From positions 1 through 10,932 of the forward strand of contig JAGTQN010000037.1 of the NCBI GenBank assembly GCA_018396395.1: a DNA stretch of 10,932 bases. The letters are read 5' to 3'. Shown piece by piece: positions 1-6,192 of this stretch (the first letter of the stretch is position 1; the number at the start of each line of letters is the position of its first letter). Below the pieces are notes generated by a model. It did no database searches. It was not told where the DNA came from and saw only the letters and a program-made list of their open reading frames with translations. The DNA is from Candidatus Bathyarchaeota archaeon (lineage in GTDB: Archaea > Thermoproteota > CALKCG01 > B24 > JAGTQN01). The position numbers and the translations under genes were made by a program.

Positions 1-114
1 AGCAGAAGTTATAGCGTCATCGCTAGCTACAGCTTTTATTTCATCATGAGACTTAACCTTAAGAATAGGTTTCTCCTCTATTTCGAATTCTTCGGTCCCC
101 TTACTCTTCGCCAT
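1..114 (-). CDS. N-terminus of an unidentified gene, runs off the left edge
   Basis: Thirty-eight codons are open from an ATG at 114 to the window edge, beginning MAKSKGTEEFEIEEKPILKV. The segment is very rich in Glu and Lys, with no signal peptide or membrane segment. The ATG follows a purine-rich stretch (GGGGGATAGTGAGAGG) that may act as a weak ribosome binding site, and a TATA-like box lies about 55 nt upstream. I do not recognise the family and too little is visible to assign one. It runs in the same direction as the pilin gene to its right, separated by about 108 nt with its own candidate promoter, so it is probably a separate transcript. Confidence 0.45.
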   Translation of the reverse strand, partial: MAKSKGTEEFEIEEKPILKVKSHDEIKAVASDDAITSA

Positions 115-164
115 CCTCTCACTATCCCCCCAACGTAATCAGATTTTCTCTTCTTGACACTATA

Positions 165-178
165 CATACATAAATATT
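165..178 (-). promoter_or_regulatory. Candidate TATA box for the left-edge gene
   Basis: The minus strand reads AATATTTATGTATG in an AT-rich gap between the pilin stop and the ATG at 114. It resembles an archaeal TATA element and would give a leader of about 30 nt. No other evidence supports it. Confidence 0.3.
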
Positions 179-222
179 CTTGAAAATAAAAAAATGATAT
201 TATTTGAAAAACCTACTTACCT

Positions 223-699
223 TTACGGAAGGACCACATTCTTCGGGTATTCCTTCCCTCCAGCCGTATGAATGGTTATCTCGACACTCTGACCCGGATT
301 AAAAGCAGCCGCCGGCAGGACGACTATAAACTGGCGGCTTTCACCTGTTTTTACCGTTAGATTTTTCTGAAGTTCTTCCGGAGCATCGAATGTCGTAGTA
401 CCATTCCATACTGTTGCGCCAACAGCATCGAAAGGTTTGCCATTAATGAATATCAAATCAATTGTCACATCAACTGTTCCTGAGTTTTTTACCCTCATTG
501 TGACGTTATATCCCTTTGAAGTTTTGTTTAGCTCTGCATATGCGCTTATAATCTCTAGCTTCTCGAACCTCGTGAAGGCTCCCGTTATGCCAACCATCCA
601 GTAGGCTACCGCTATGGCTATGCTTATGGCTATGGCTACGATTATGATGGTTGCGATTACTGGGCTGACGGCTTTCCGGCTTTTAAGCATCCTTCGCAT
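223..699 (-). CDS. Archaeal type IV pilin (class III prepilin)
   Basis: A 158-residue pilus subunit precursor. Residues 1-9 are short and basic (MRRMLKSRK), followed by AVSPVIATIIIVAIAISIA, the hallmark of archaeal Pilin_N (DUF1628-type) proteins. The leader is expected to be removed near K9/A10 by a PibD/EppA-like prepilin peptidase, leaving a hydrophobic helix (about 11-34) that forms the filament core. The rest is a beta-rich surface domain with four N-glycosylation sequons (N58, N65, N99, N113), typical of extracellular archaeal proteins. The frame is open to 753, but the ATG at 699 is preferred because a GGGGGTGA ribosome binding site lies just before it and it gives a short basic leader; an ATG at 690 is possible. 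No pilus assembly ATPase or membrane platform gene is visible. Whether it builds an adhesive pilus, archaellum or other filament cannot be told. Confidence 0.9.
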   Translation of the reverse strand: MRRMLKSRKAVSPVIATIIIVAIAISIAIAVAYWMVGITGAFTRFEKLEIISAYAELNKTSKGYNVTMRVKNSGTVDVTIDLIFINGKPFDAVGATVWNGTTTFDAPEELQKNLTVKTGESRQFIVVLPAAAFNPGQSVEITIHTAGGKEYPKNVVLP

Positions 700-709
700 T
701 TTCCCTCTT

Positions 710-717
710 TCACCCCC
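710..717 (-). promoter_or_regulatory. Ribosome binding site of the pilin gene
   Basis: The minus strand reads GGGGGTGA ten bases before the ATG at 699, close to the GGAGGTGA expected from archaeal 16S rRNA. It argues for that start rather than the longer frame beginning at 753. Confidence 0.6.
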
Positions 718-787
718 TTTACCTAATTGTTTAATTGTTGATACGCCCTCCAATATTAGGCATGTGGATCTTTAGTACATACCAAAA

Positions 788-840
788 GTACGCACATCAA
801 TCCGTACGCCCCAAGAGGATATGCGTACGAGCATCCTCTT
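788..840. promoter_or_regulatory. Repeated GTACG motifs and a dyad upstream of the pilin gene
   Basis: Three GTACG cores lie at 788-792, 804-808 and 825-829. The last sits inside an imperfect inverted repeat with arms AAGAGGAT (813-820) and ATCCTCTT (833-840). The cluster lies between the pilin start and the upstream TATA-like box, so it would be in the mRNA leader or act as an operator. The function is inferred; only the repeats are seen. Confidence 0.4.
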
Positions 841-859
841 CTTCTCTTCCAATTTTAAA

Positions 860-875
860 GTTTATTTATAATAAA
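860..875 (-). promoter_or_regulatory. Candidate TATA box for the pilin transcript
   Basis: The minus strand reads TTTATTATAAATAAAC, a strong archaeal TATA-like element. It lies about 165 nt before the pilin start, implying a long leader that would include the GTACG repeats. A closer promoter cannot be excluded. Confidence 0.35.
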
Positions 876-1422
876 CTCAAAAAATCTTTCAGAAAAACTA
901 AACTATCCTAAAGGAAGCTATGGCACCTTTTAAGCAAAATATCACAAAGCCAGAAGAAGGTGAAAGGAAAAGGCTGATGCCCGTAACGTTGCCGAAAGGC
1001 TTTGAGCAAGGATCTTCCTAGGAAATTTCCTTTTTCAGACCCTTTTGTTGGTTGGGTTTGGGATCCCACGTTTAACCTTCGAAAAGTCTTTTTCTCCAAC
1101 TTCCAGGGAAAGCTTCAGTAGAAAAGAGGATAAATCGGAAGCTAGAGACTCTTGCTAGAGAGATTTATGTCATCCATACACGAGCAGCTAAGGTTGAAAT
1201 CATAGGTTTTAAGGAAAAGATAGATCCTTCTAAAGGATCTTTCAAAGTACCATAGTGCCAGAAGCCTAAAAGAACCATACAAAATCAAGGGAACATCGCA
1301 TATAAGAATAAAAGATATCGCTCAAAAACTCTAAAATCAAGTAACATACATAAAATAAGCCAAAAGCAAAAAGCATAAAAAAGAGTTTTGCGAAAGACAT
1401 CTCAAGTTTTCCCTAGGTTCAA

Positions 1423-1435
1423 GGAAACCTTTAAC
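1423..1435 (+). promoter_or_regulatory. BRE/TATA element for the first MNT gene
   Basis: The sequence GGAAACCTTTAAC combines a BRE-like GGAAA and a TATA-like CTTTAA centred about 30 nt before the ATG at 1462. This is the spacing expected for a leaderless archaeal mRNA, and no ribosome binding site precedes the ATG. Confidence 0.45.
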
Positions 1436-1461
1436 CCATACAAGCCGATATTTCATGTAGT

Positions 1462-1973
1462 ATGGCATCCTTTAACCTCGATCCCCCATACGCCCATTAT
1501 GTCAGCCTTACTGTGGCAATATTAAAGGAGAAGCTTGGCGAAAGCCTAGTTTCCATAGCCTTCTTCGGGAGTGTAGCCAGGGGGAAAGCCAAGAAGGAAA
1601 GCGACATCGACCTCCTCATCGTTCTGGAAGGCTTCGATGGCTCCCTCGGAGATCGCTTTCAGGTTTTCCAAGAAATCGATGGGAAGCTTATGGAATCAGA
1701 GCCTTTAGGGCTTTGAGAAGGCTAGGATTTGGAACCCTGATAAGCCCCATCCCCCTCACGAAGGAAGAGGTAGCGGCCCATCCACCGATCCTCCTCGACA
1801 TCCTTATCGATGGAATAATTTTTTACGATAAGGAAGGGTTCCTTAAGGCATCCCTCGATGAGCTTCGAAGGAGGCTTAAAGCCCTTGGAGCCAAAAAGGT
1901 CCGCCTTCCTGACGGAAGCTGGTACTAGGACCTTAAGCCTGACTACAGACTAGGAGAGGTAGTAGAAATCTGA
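1462..1973 (+). pseudogene. Broken MNT nucleotidyltransferase (antitoxin of a HEPN/MNT pair)
   Basis: The N-terminal half (from the ATG at 1462) carries the minimal nucleotidyltransferase signature GSVARGKAKKESDIDLLIV, with the metal-binding aspartates at D48 and D50. The frame ends at a TGA at 1714-1716. A second frame resumes coherent protein from about 1698 (RAFRALRRLGFGTLISPIPL) and runs to an in-frame TAG at 1926-1928. Directly after that TAG the same frame continues DLKPDYRLGEVVEI to a TGA at 1971-1973; the TAG stands after WY where a Trp codon (TGG) would fit. So the gene carries one frameshift near 1698 and one nonsense mutation. In intact MntA/HepT systems the MNT protein neutralises the HEPN ribonuclease, in studied cases by AMPylation. 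The following HEPN reading frame is also broken. Confidence 0.8.
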
Positions 1974-1984
1974 AGAACCTTGAA

Positions 1985-2381
1985 ATGGCTAGGGATTTGA
2001 TAGAAAGGCTTCCAGAACCCTCTTGGAGGCTAAGGAAGCCCTCAAAGGCGGAGACAATGCCCTAGCCATAAGAAGGGCCCAGGAGACCGTAGAGCTTTCG
2101 CTAAGGGCTGCCCTGGGGTTCATGGCTTTGGAACATCCAAGGGAGCACGACCTTTCTGGAATCCTTCAAGAGGTTGCTATTTTGCGAAGGCTTCCCGGTT
2201 GGTTCGAGGCAGAGATCCCCTTCATGGCATCCGTATCCAGGGACCTAGCCAGAAAGGGGGGCTTAGCCTTCTATGGAGATGAGCGGCTTTAAGGCCGCCT
2301 TCCTCGATCTTTACGGAAGAGGATGCCAAGCGAGCTTTGAGGGATGCGGAAAGGATTCACGGGAACTGTGAAGACTCCTAG
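1985..2381 (+). pseudogene. Broken HEPN-domain gene, partner of the upstream MNT gene
   Basis: Three pieces in different frames make one HEPN-like protein. The first begins at the ATG at 1985 or just before it (MARDLIER). After a shift near 2008, the second (about 2008-2292) reads ASRTLLEAKEALKGGDNALA and onward through REHDLSGILQEV to AFYGDERL and a TAA. After another shift near 2300, the third reads SIFTEEDAKRALRDAER and ends at the TAG at 2379-2381. The charged helices, the REHD segment and the FTEEDAKRALRDAE tail are typical of archaeal HEPN proteins encoded beside MNT nucleotidyltransferases. The normal start may have been lost: a sense frame (LKNLEMARDL) begins with CTG overlapping the MNT stop. 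HEPN toxins are usually ribonucleases; this copy cannot make a full protein. Confidence 0.75.
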
Positions 2382-2674
2382 AACTCCCTCCTAAAGGCTA
2401 GCCTTCCATGGATCCAAGTCCATGCGCTTCATCAAGAACCTTTATCCTAGCTACGAAGGGCAGGACCGAAGGAATTTTTCTTCCTTCATCCACAAAGCAT
2501 AACATTCCTCCCTTTTCAAGATTCCATAGTTTCAGTTGTGTTGGGAAAATTTGGGCTTAACGGATCAAATCTGGACTAGGTTGGAAAATTCTAAATGGAT
2601 TATAATAAGAAGGAAGGGAAGTATGAGGGGAAAATGAGACGAATCTTACGGAGGAAGGATCATCTGGAAACTTC
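2382..2674. other. Gap between the first HEPN remnant and the convergent DUF6398-like gene
   Basis: I see no convincing gene here. Two short open frames exist: a plus-strand one starting MRFIKNLYPSYEG at about 2422, and a minus-strand one starting MLCFVDEGRKIPSVL near 2500 that follows a GGGAGG. They overlap on opposite strands, are each under 40 codons, and have no other support. Confidence 0.3.
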
Positions 2675-3892
2675 TTACCGACCTACTGGGATTATGGTTG
2701 GCTTTGGCTTTTCATCCCAGTCGGACCTGTTTCTCTTGAGGAGGCTTAGCACATTCTGTATCGACTTTATGTTCCGAAACCTGGTTGCGAATACTTCAAC
2801 AGCCCTCTCTGGATTCTTTTCTATCAGACTTCTGAGCACGAAGGAAGGAATGAAGCCCTCCTCATAGACCAAAGCCTCCAAAAGATCCTTATAGTTGGGA
2901 ACCTTCCTAAAATCACCCTGGAAGAGTTCCTTCACCTTTCCATATTCTGGAAGGATCCTTATCCCTCCAACCTCATCGAAGACAATTCCAACATCCTTGG
3001 CATCAAGAATCTCCCTAGGAAACCTTACCCTTGGTATTTCAGGAACCTTCTTCCGCCCCTTCTCCTCGGATAGCTGTAAAGGAGTCTTTCCCTTTCCTGG
3101 AACCTTCCTCTCTCGGCTAAACCATTTTATGAATTTTTCAAAGGCTTCCTCGGCTTCTTTACCATTTTTAAAGACGGGATCCGTTGAGCCAAAGTATTCC
3201 TTTGAGGCTTCACAAAAATCCCTCTGGATCTCTATAGCCTTCTCTATATACTTTCCAGAGTAGTAATCCTTTATCGATTTAATGAAGGCTCTCTGCTCCT
3301 TATCCTTAGGATCCAGTATCCTTATGATCCCTGGAAAGACATAATAGTCGTCTTTAGGAAATATGGTTGCTGAGACGACATGTCCAATCTCTAGCTTTTC
3401 TAAAGCCTTCCTTTCCCTCACGAAGTATTCCTTCCCATCCTCAAGGTTTACGAGCAAAACACCTTCAGCCCTCTTCTCCTTTACCTCGAAGAAGCCCTCG
3501 ATGCCCTTAAGCTTGGATTCCATAAGCATCTCCTCTATTTCGGCCATGGGACTCTCGGCATAAACCCTTGGCGGCGTAAACCTCTTATCGTAATAGTTGA
3601 GCTTAAGAAGCTTTCTGATTTCCGTACATTTCTTTGTAAATGCTGCCTCCGAAACGCCGAAGAGGCTCTCTACGCTTTTCGTAGAAACCCCGTTCCTGAA
3701 GACCATCCTACAATACGTATAGTAGATGCTAGCCCCCCAGACATAGGGGCTTCCCCTTACCTTCAACTTCCTAGCAACAGCCTTCCATAGTTTCATGCAA
3801 GCCCTTTTCTCATCATCCTCGAAATCCTGTGTTTTCTCCTTAAGAATATCCTGTACCTCTTGGATAATTTCCCTTTCTTCCCTAGGCGCAAT
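2675..3892 (-). CDS. Unknown protein with DUF6398-like N-terminal helical domain; start codon uncertain
   Basis: The first ATG (3796) gives 373 residues, but the same frame stays open 32 codons further upstream, to an ATT at 3892 just after a TAA. That extension (APREEREIIQEVQDILKEKT, then a charged helix) looks like real protein and runs smoothly into MKLWKAVARKLK. The region WGASIYYTYCRMVFRNGVST, followed by SLFGVSEAAFTKKCTEIRKL, resembles the helix-turn-helix-like DUF6398 domain found in SEC-C-type proteins. A beta-rich segment follows (about 95-160 from the ATG), then helices with a GKTPLQLSEE motif, and a charged tail. I assign no function. A TATA-like box sits about 24 nt before the ATT, so either ATT starts a leaderless mRNA, or a normal start was mutated and translation now begins at the ATG. 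It is convergent with the upstream HEPN remnant. The domain call is from pattern memory and needs a profile search. Confidence 0.7.
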   Translation of the reverse strand: MAPREEREIIQEVQDILKEKTQDFEDDEKRACMKLWKAVARKLKVRGSPYVWGASIYYTYCRMVFRNGVSTKSVESLFGVSEAAFTKKCTEIRKLLKLNYYDKRFTPPRVYAESPMAEIEEMLMESKLKGIEGFFEVKEKRAEGVLLVNLEDGKEYFVRERKALEKLEIGHVVSATIFPKDDYYVFPGIIRILDPKDKEQRAFIKSIKDYYSGKYIEKAIEIQRDFCEASKEYFGSTDPVFKNGKEAEEAFEKFIKWFSRERKVPGKGKTPLQLSEEKGRKKVPEIPRVRFPREILDAKDVGIVFDEVGGIRILPEYGKVKELFQGDFRKVPNYKDLLEALVYEEGFIPSFVLRSLIEKNPERAVEVFATRFRNIKSIQNVLSLLKRNRSDWDEKPKPTIIPVGR

Positions 3893-3910
3893 TTAATTTT
3901 TTCGTGAAAA

Positions 3911-3924
3911 GCCTTTAAGCTTTC
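3911..3924 (-). promoter_or_regulatory. BRE/TATA element for the DUF6398-like gene
   Basis: The minus strand reads GAAAGCTTAAAGGC, a BRE-like GAAA followed by a TATA-like CTTAAA, about 24 nt before the ATT codon at 3892. Its position fits initiation at or near that codon rather than at the ATG almost 100 nt further on. Confidence 0.4.
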
Positions 3925-3959
3925 TCCTTGAGCTAACGGAAGGAATAATCCCTCCAGTT

Positions 3960-4322
3960 TCAAGATTCACTGCCCTCTGCCTTATACAATATTCTTCCTT
4001 TCGCTAAGACCTCCATGATGAAGCGGTTATCCCTTGCCCTCATGGCTTCGAACTCCTCCATCGTATAACCCAGAGGCTCGACTGGTATTCCAAAATCGTT
4101 CAGCTCCATGAGGCTTTTTATTCGGTCAAGGAATCCCTCTTTGAAATCCGCTATGACGAGGACATCGACATCTGAGCCTTCGTTTATGTCGCCCCTTGCG
4201 AAGGATCCGAAGAGGATAACCATTCGAGGATTCAAAGCCTCGATGAGCTTATTGACATAAGCCCCTATCTTCTCAAAAACCTCTCCACTTCTCTCAATAT
4301 CGACCCTGCGTAGCTTAGGCAT
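3960..4322 (-). CDS. MNT-type nucleotidyltransferase, antitoxin-like
   Basis: A 120-residue protein with the minimal nucleotidyltransferase core: ILFGSFARGDINEGSDVDVL places the GS..RG loop at residues 39-44 and the metal-binding aspartates at D51 and D53. A PVEPLGYTMEEFEAM segment follows, as in many archaeal MNT proteins next to HEPN genes. In studied HEPN/MNT systems the MNT partner modifies and silences the HEPN ribonuclease. The ATG at 4322 is supported by AAGGAGAT nine bases before it, inside the end of the upstream HEPN gene; the two overlap by 58 nt, a long overlap suggesting coupled expression. Gene order (HEPN then MNT) is opposite to the cassette at 1462-2381, so the two are separate acquisitions or distinct families. 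This copy appears intact although its HEPN partner is interrupted. Confidence 0.85.
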   Translation of the reverse strand: MPKLRRVDIERSGEVFEKIGAYVNKLIEALNPRMVILFGSFARGDINEGSDVDVLVIADFKEGFLDRIKSLMELNDFGIPVEPLGYTMEEFEAMRARDNRFIMEVLAKGRILYKAEGSES

Positions 4323-4660
4323 CGATCGGCAATCTCCTTCGTATAATACTTGTAAGCTGGACCGCTAGGATAAAGATTAGGATATCTAGAACCGATATAG
4401 TGCCTATCAAGCTCCCGTCCATAATCCAAGAAGGCTTGAAAAGAACCCACGATCTTTGATACTTCCTCCAATAGCTCAGTCACGGAATGGGTTATCAAAG
4501 CCCTATAACCTTTTTAAAGAAGCCCCTTCAGAGCCTTATCGGCCGCCTGCTGGGAAAAGAAGGCTGATGCATAATAGTTTCCATCTTCAGAATAATGCCT
4601 AGCGGTTTTAAGATCGACCAAAGCCTGATCGAGCCATCTTAAGCCTTCTTCTAAATTCAA
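4265..4660 (-). pseudogene. HEPN-domain protein interrupted by one in-frame TAA
   Basis: The frame opens at a TTG at 4660 (LNLEEGLRWLDQALVDLKTA), runs through a helix containing FFSQQAADKALKGLL, meets TAA at 4514-4516, and continues in the same frame KGYRALITHSVTELLEEV to its normal end at 4265. The pattern of two long helices, the HSV.ELL segment and the tail HYIGSRYPNLYPSGPAYKYY followed by helical sequence is typical of HEPN proteins paired with MNT nucleotidyltransferases. Only the stop breaks it; no frameshift is needed. It may yield a truncated protein, a second product from the TTG at 4498 (77 residues), or nothing useful. Loss of toxin activity with a kept antitoxin is a common stage in decay of such pairs. 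A TATA-like box precedes the start. Confidence 0.75.
4332..4339 (-). promoter_or_regulatory. Internal ribosome binding site of the second MNT gene
   Basis: The minus strand reads AAGGAGAT nine bases before the ATG at 4322, within the HEPN coding sequence. It allows the MNT protein to be made even if HEPN translation stops early. Confidence 0.55.
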
Positions 4661-4686
4661 ATCGCATCCCTTTGCCTAATAAGGAA

Positions 4687-4700
4687 GTCTAAATATTCTT
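4687..4700 (-). promoter_or_regulatory. Candidate TATA box for the HEPN-MNT pair
   Basis: The minus strand reads AAGAATATTTAGAC, with its centre about 34 nt before the TTG at 4660. The AT-rich box and spacing fit an archaeal promoter with a very short leader. Confidence 0.4.
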
Positions 4701-4748
4701 TTACTTTTCTTTTTTGACCTAATCAGTATTTCAAAATACTTGGAAGAC

Positions 4749-4883
4749 TTAGATAGATGGTTGCTTTACTCCGAGGATTTGCTTGATGGTTTGGACGATG
4801 CTCGGGATTTCCTTAGCCTGTTAGATGATGTGATGTGATGAATTGTATGCTTTTGTAACCGTCTTGAGTTCGGGGTTTGTGTG
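4749..4883 (-). other. Protein-like in-frame extension behind the protease stop, split by a second TAA
   Basis: After the protease stop (4884-4886) the same frame reads HTNPELKTVTKAYNSSHHII, meets a TAA at 4821-4823, then reads QAKEIPSIVQTIKQILGVKQ and PSI before a third TAA at 4749-4751. The amino-acid composition is protein-like, but the opposite strand is also open in part of this stretch, so this may be chance. It may be the end of a longer ancestral protein or of a lost neighbouring gene. Confidence 0.3.
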
Positions 4884-5279
4884 TTAGAGCATCAACGGTA
4901 GTCCTTTGATGAGTTTTCCTGTTGTTGGGTCCATCTTGTAGCCCATTTGTTCTAGGACTACCACGCCTATGAGTGGTGTTGTGCCCTTTGGCCTTGCGAT
5001 GATGGGGGATTGGGCTATCCTATCGTCTATTTTTATTATGGCGTTGGCTGTAAGCTCCACTTTTCCAACTCCTTCAGCTGTTTCGGCTGGGTGTTCGCCT
5101 AGCATCGGCAATGCGAGTTCAGCGATTATTTCTTTTGGTAGGGCTGGAAACGTTGCCCCAGTATCGACGAGGGCCTTTACCTCAACTTTCTTGACGTCTT
5201 CTATTTTGCGCCCCCCCTCTAAGTATTGGACGTAGTCAACAGCATTAAGGAATGTAGCCTTCACGTAAGTGTGCCCCAT
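4884..5279 (-). CDS. Retropepsin-like (clan AA) aspartic protease
   Basis: A 131-residue protein with the pepsin/retropepsin catalytic motif ALVDTGATF (D39, T40, G41) and a second conserved hydrophobic-glycine element near the end, LIGVVVLEQMGYKMDPTTGK (G105). The length and the single DTG motif match retroviral-type aspartic proteases, which act as homodimers with one catalytic Asp from each chain. No signal peptide or membrane anchor is seen, so it is probably cytosolic. Substrates of archaeal members are not established to my knowledge. It starts at the ATG at 5279 with only a weak GGCGAA upstream; a TATA-like box lies 36-48 nt before it. It follows a UDP-glucose dehydrogenase remnant on the same strand. 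The same frame stays protein-like beyond its TAA stop (see findings). Confidence 0.85.
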   Translation of the reverse strand: MGHTYVKATFLNAVDYVQYLEGGRKIEDVKKVEVKALVDTGATFPALPKEIIAELALPMLGEHPAETAEGVGKVELTANAIIKIDDRIAQSPIIARPKGTTPLIGVVVLEQMGYKMDPTTGKLIKGLPLML

Positions 5280-5314
5280 ATTCGCCTAACAGAAAAAAAA
5301 AGATTGTGTGAGCG

Positions 5315-5327
5315 GGTATAAATGTTT
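5315..5327 (-). promoter_or_regulatory. Candidate TATA box for the protease gene
   Basis: The minus strand reads AAACATTTATACC, 36 to 48 nt before the protease ATG, giving a leader of roughly 15 nt. It lies just beyond the end of the UDP-glucose dehydrogenase remnant. Confidence 0.45.
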
Positions 5328-5349
5328 AGTTGATTGGCATTTTGTTGGA

Positions 5350-5632
5350 TCATCGTCCAAGCCCTATAGCTAAGAATTTGATTTTTGCTGAAATCTTCTG
5401 GGTTGTAGATTCTTCTTCCCTCGATTAAGATTGGCTGTTGCATGTTTTTGGAGAAGTCTTCTGGCTTGAATTTTTTGAACTCCTTCCATTCCGTTACGAT
5501 GATCTAGCAGTCAGCGTCTTTGAGGCAGGACGGCGGAGGAAGCGTATTTGATTCTGTTTTGAAGATTATTCTGGCGTTGGAGATGGATACGGGGTCATAT
5601 ACTGTGATCTTTCCTCCTTCCTTCAAATTGAT
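5350..5632 (-). pseudogene. C-terminal remnant of UDP-glucose/GDP-mannose 6-dehydrogenase
   Basis: The translation LKEGGKITVYDPVSISNARI leads to SCLKDADC, an in-frame TAG at 5504-5506, then IIVTEWKEFKKFKPEDFSKN and QPILIEGRRIYNPEDFSKN. This is the C-terminal UDP-binding domain of nucleotide-sugar dehydrogenases, which oxidise UDP-glucose to UDP-glucuronate for surface polysaccharide. A frameshift follows: the family's usual ending appears in the next frame as KFLAIGLGR and stops at a TGA at 5350. Another shift near 5627 joins it to SILIINQ upstream. The NAD-binding N-terminal and central domains, including the catalytic cysteine, are absent from the window, so this is a decayed fragment of a gene roughly four times longer. 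An ATG within the fragment opens 60 codons but does not give a functional enzyme. Confidence 0.8.
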
Positions 5633-5733
5633 TTATGATTAGTATGGAGCAAAGTCGTTTAACAAAGCCTTTATTTTATACTCGAAGAAGAAATTTTTCC
5701 TTGGTTTTTCCGGCAACCTAAGCTCCGATATAC

Positions 5734-6069
5734 TCATCCGAGCATGGACACGATTCCGCGGCTTCTTTTATCCCTAATTTCTTTTATAAGGCTTCTGTAA
5801 CGCAGGATCATGGGTTCTCCGAGAAGATCCTCATTCTGGGAGCCCTCGATGGAAGCCCCCTCAAGTCGAGCCTCTAATTGGGCGTAGATCCTGGAGCTAC
5901 CATGCCTAGTCCTCTTCAAGCTTTCATTAAGGGGCATTGAACCTTCACTTCGCTTCATGAGTTCCTCCAGATTTTCCGGTGGTATGGCGCCTCGGCTTAT
6001 CATCGATATGTAGTCCCTTCCATATTTAGACTTCTCCTTGAGAATAGCCTCAAGGCTTACAGTGCTCAA
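5734..6069 (-). CDS. Hypothetical helical protein, second gene of a small overlapping pair
   Basis: A 111-residue frame starting at a TTG (6069) that overlaps the stop of the upstream frame (TTGA, 6066-6069), the classic arrangement for coupled translation. The protein is charged and predicted helical, with KYGRDYISMISRGAIPPENL near the start and a basic C-terminal half (SLIKEIRDKRSRG). No signal peptide, membrane segment, cysteine cluster or catalytic motif is visible and I do not recognise the family. The upstream partner is frameshifted, so the pair may be decaying. Placement among broken toxin-antitoxin genes invites a similar guess here, but nothing in the sequence shows it. Confidence 0.4.
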   Translation of the reverse strand: MSTVSLEAILKEKSKYGRDYISMISRGAIPPENLEELMKRSEGSMPLNESLKRTRHGSSRIYAQLEARLEGASIEGSQNEDLLGEPMILRYRSLIKEIRDKRSRGIVSMLG

Positions 6070-6192
6070 AGCCCCATCCCCCTCAGTATCTTAAGGAAAT
6101 CGTATCCATAGTTTCGTAAGTTTGTATATAGTCTCTATGAATCCAAGGACAATATGAGGGATCTGCATCCTAAAACCGTACTTGAAGTTCAT
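6066..6192 (-). pseudogene. Small hypothetical gene with a frameshift, overlapping the next gene
   Basis: From the ATG at 6192 the frame reads MNFKYGFRMQIPHIVLGFIE and TIYK; after a one-base shift near 6120 the next frame reads LRNYGYDFLKILRGMGL and ends at a TGA that overlaps the TTG start of the downstream gene by four bases. Joined, it would be about 41 residues. The overlap with the next gene is the best evidence that it was once translated. The opposite strand is also open in part of this stretch, so confidence is low. Confidence 0.3.

Larger units (their letters stand above)
754..1461. other. Long gap without an intact gene; possible gene remnant at 1076-1255
   Basis: About 700 bases hold no convincing gene. 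The left end is the pilin upstream region. On the plus strand, 1076-1255 is open for 59 codons and reads like protein (it includes REIYVIHTRAAKVEIIGF), but it follows a stop and has no ATG, GTG or TTG start. It may be the tail of a broken gene. A perfect hairpin, AGATCCTT-CTA-AAGGATCT, lies inside it at 1222-1240. From about 1270 to 1390 the sequence is A-rich. A short open frame at 918-1020 is unsupported. Confidence 0.35.

Noticed and set aside
1015..1030. Overlapping 10-base palindromes TTCCTAGGAA and GGAAATTTCC
   Set aside because: Short AT-rich palindromes are expected by chance and no gene or promoter is placed to use them.
908..1099. Minus-strand frame of 63 codons from a TTG start
   Set aside because: No family resemblance, no ribosome binding site, and it lies in a gap where the other strand is equally open.
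1411..1434. GGTTCAAGGAAACC, resembling a tRNA T-arm
   Set aside because: No acceptor, D or anticodon arm can be built around it, and it falls in the promoter of the MNT gene.
2595..3563. Three plus-strand frames across the DUF6398-like gene
   Set aside because: They are antisense to a long coherent minus-strand protein and have low-complexity Ser/Phe-rich translations typical of shadow frames.
4835..4841. GTGATGA, a perfect C box of C/D small RNAs
   Set aside because: No CTGA D box lies at a suitable distance downstream; the stretch is a short TGATG-rich repeat.
1462..5632. Stop-codon recoding (for example TAG read as an amino acid)
   Set aside because: Both TAG and TAA interrupt frames, they occur together with frameshifts, and intact genes in the window end normally; decay explains this better.
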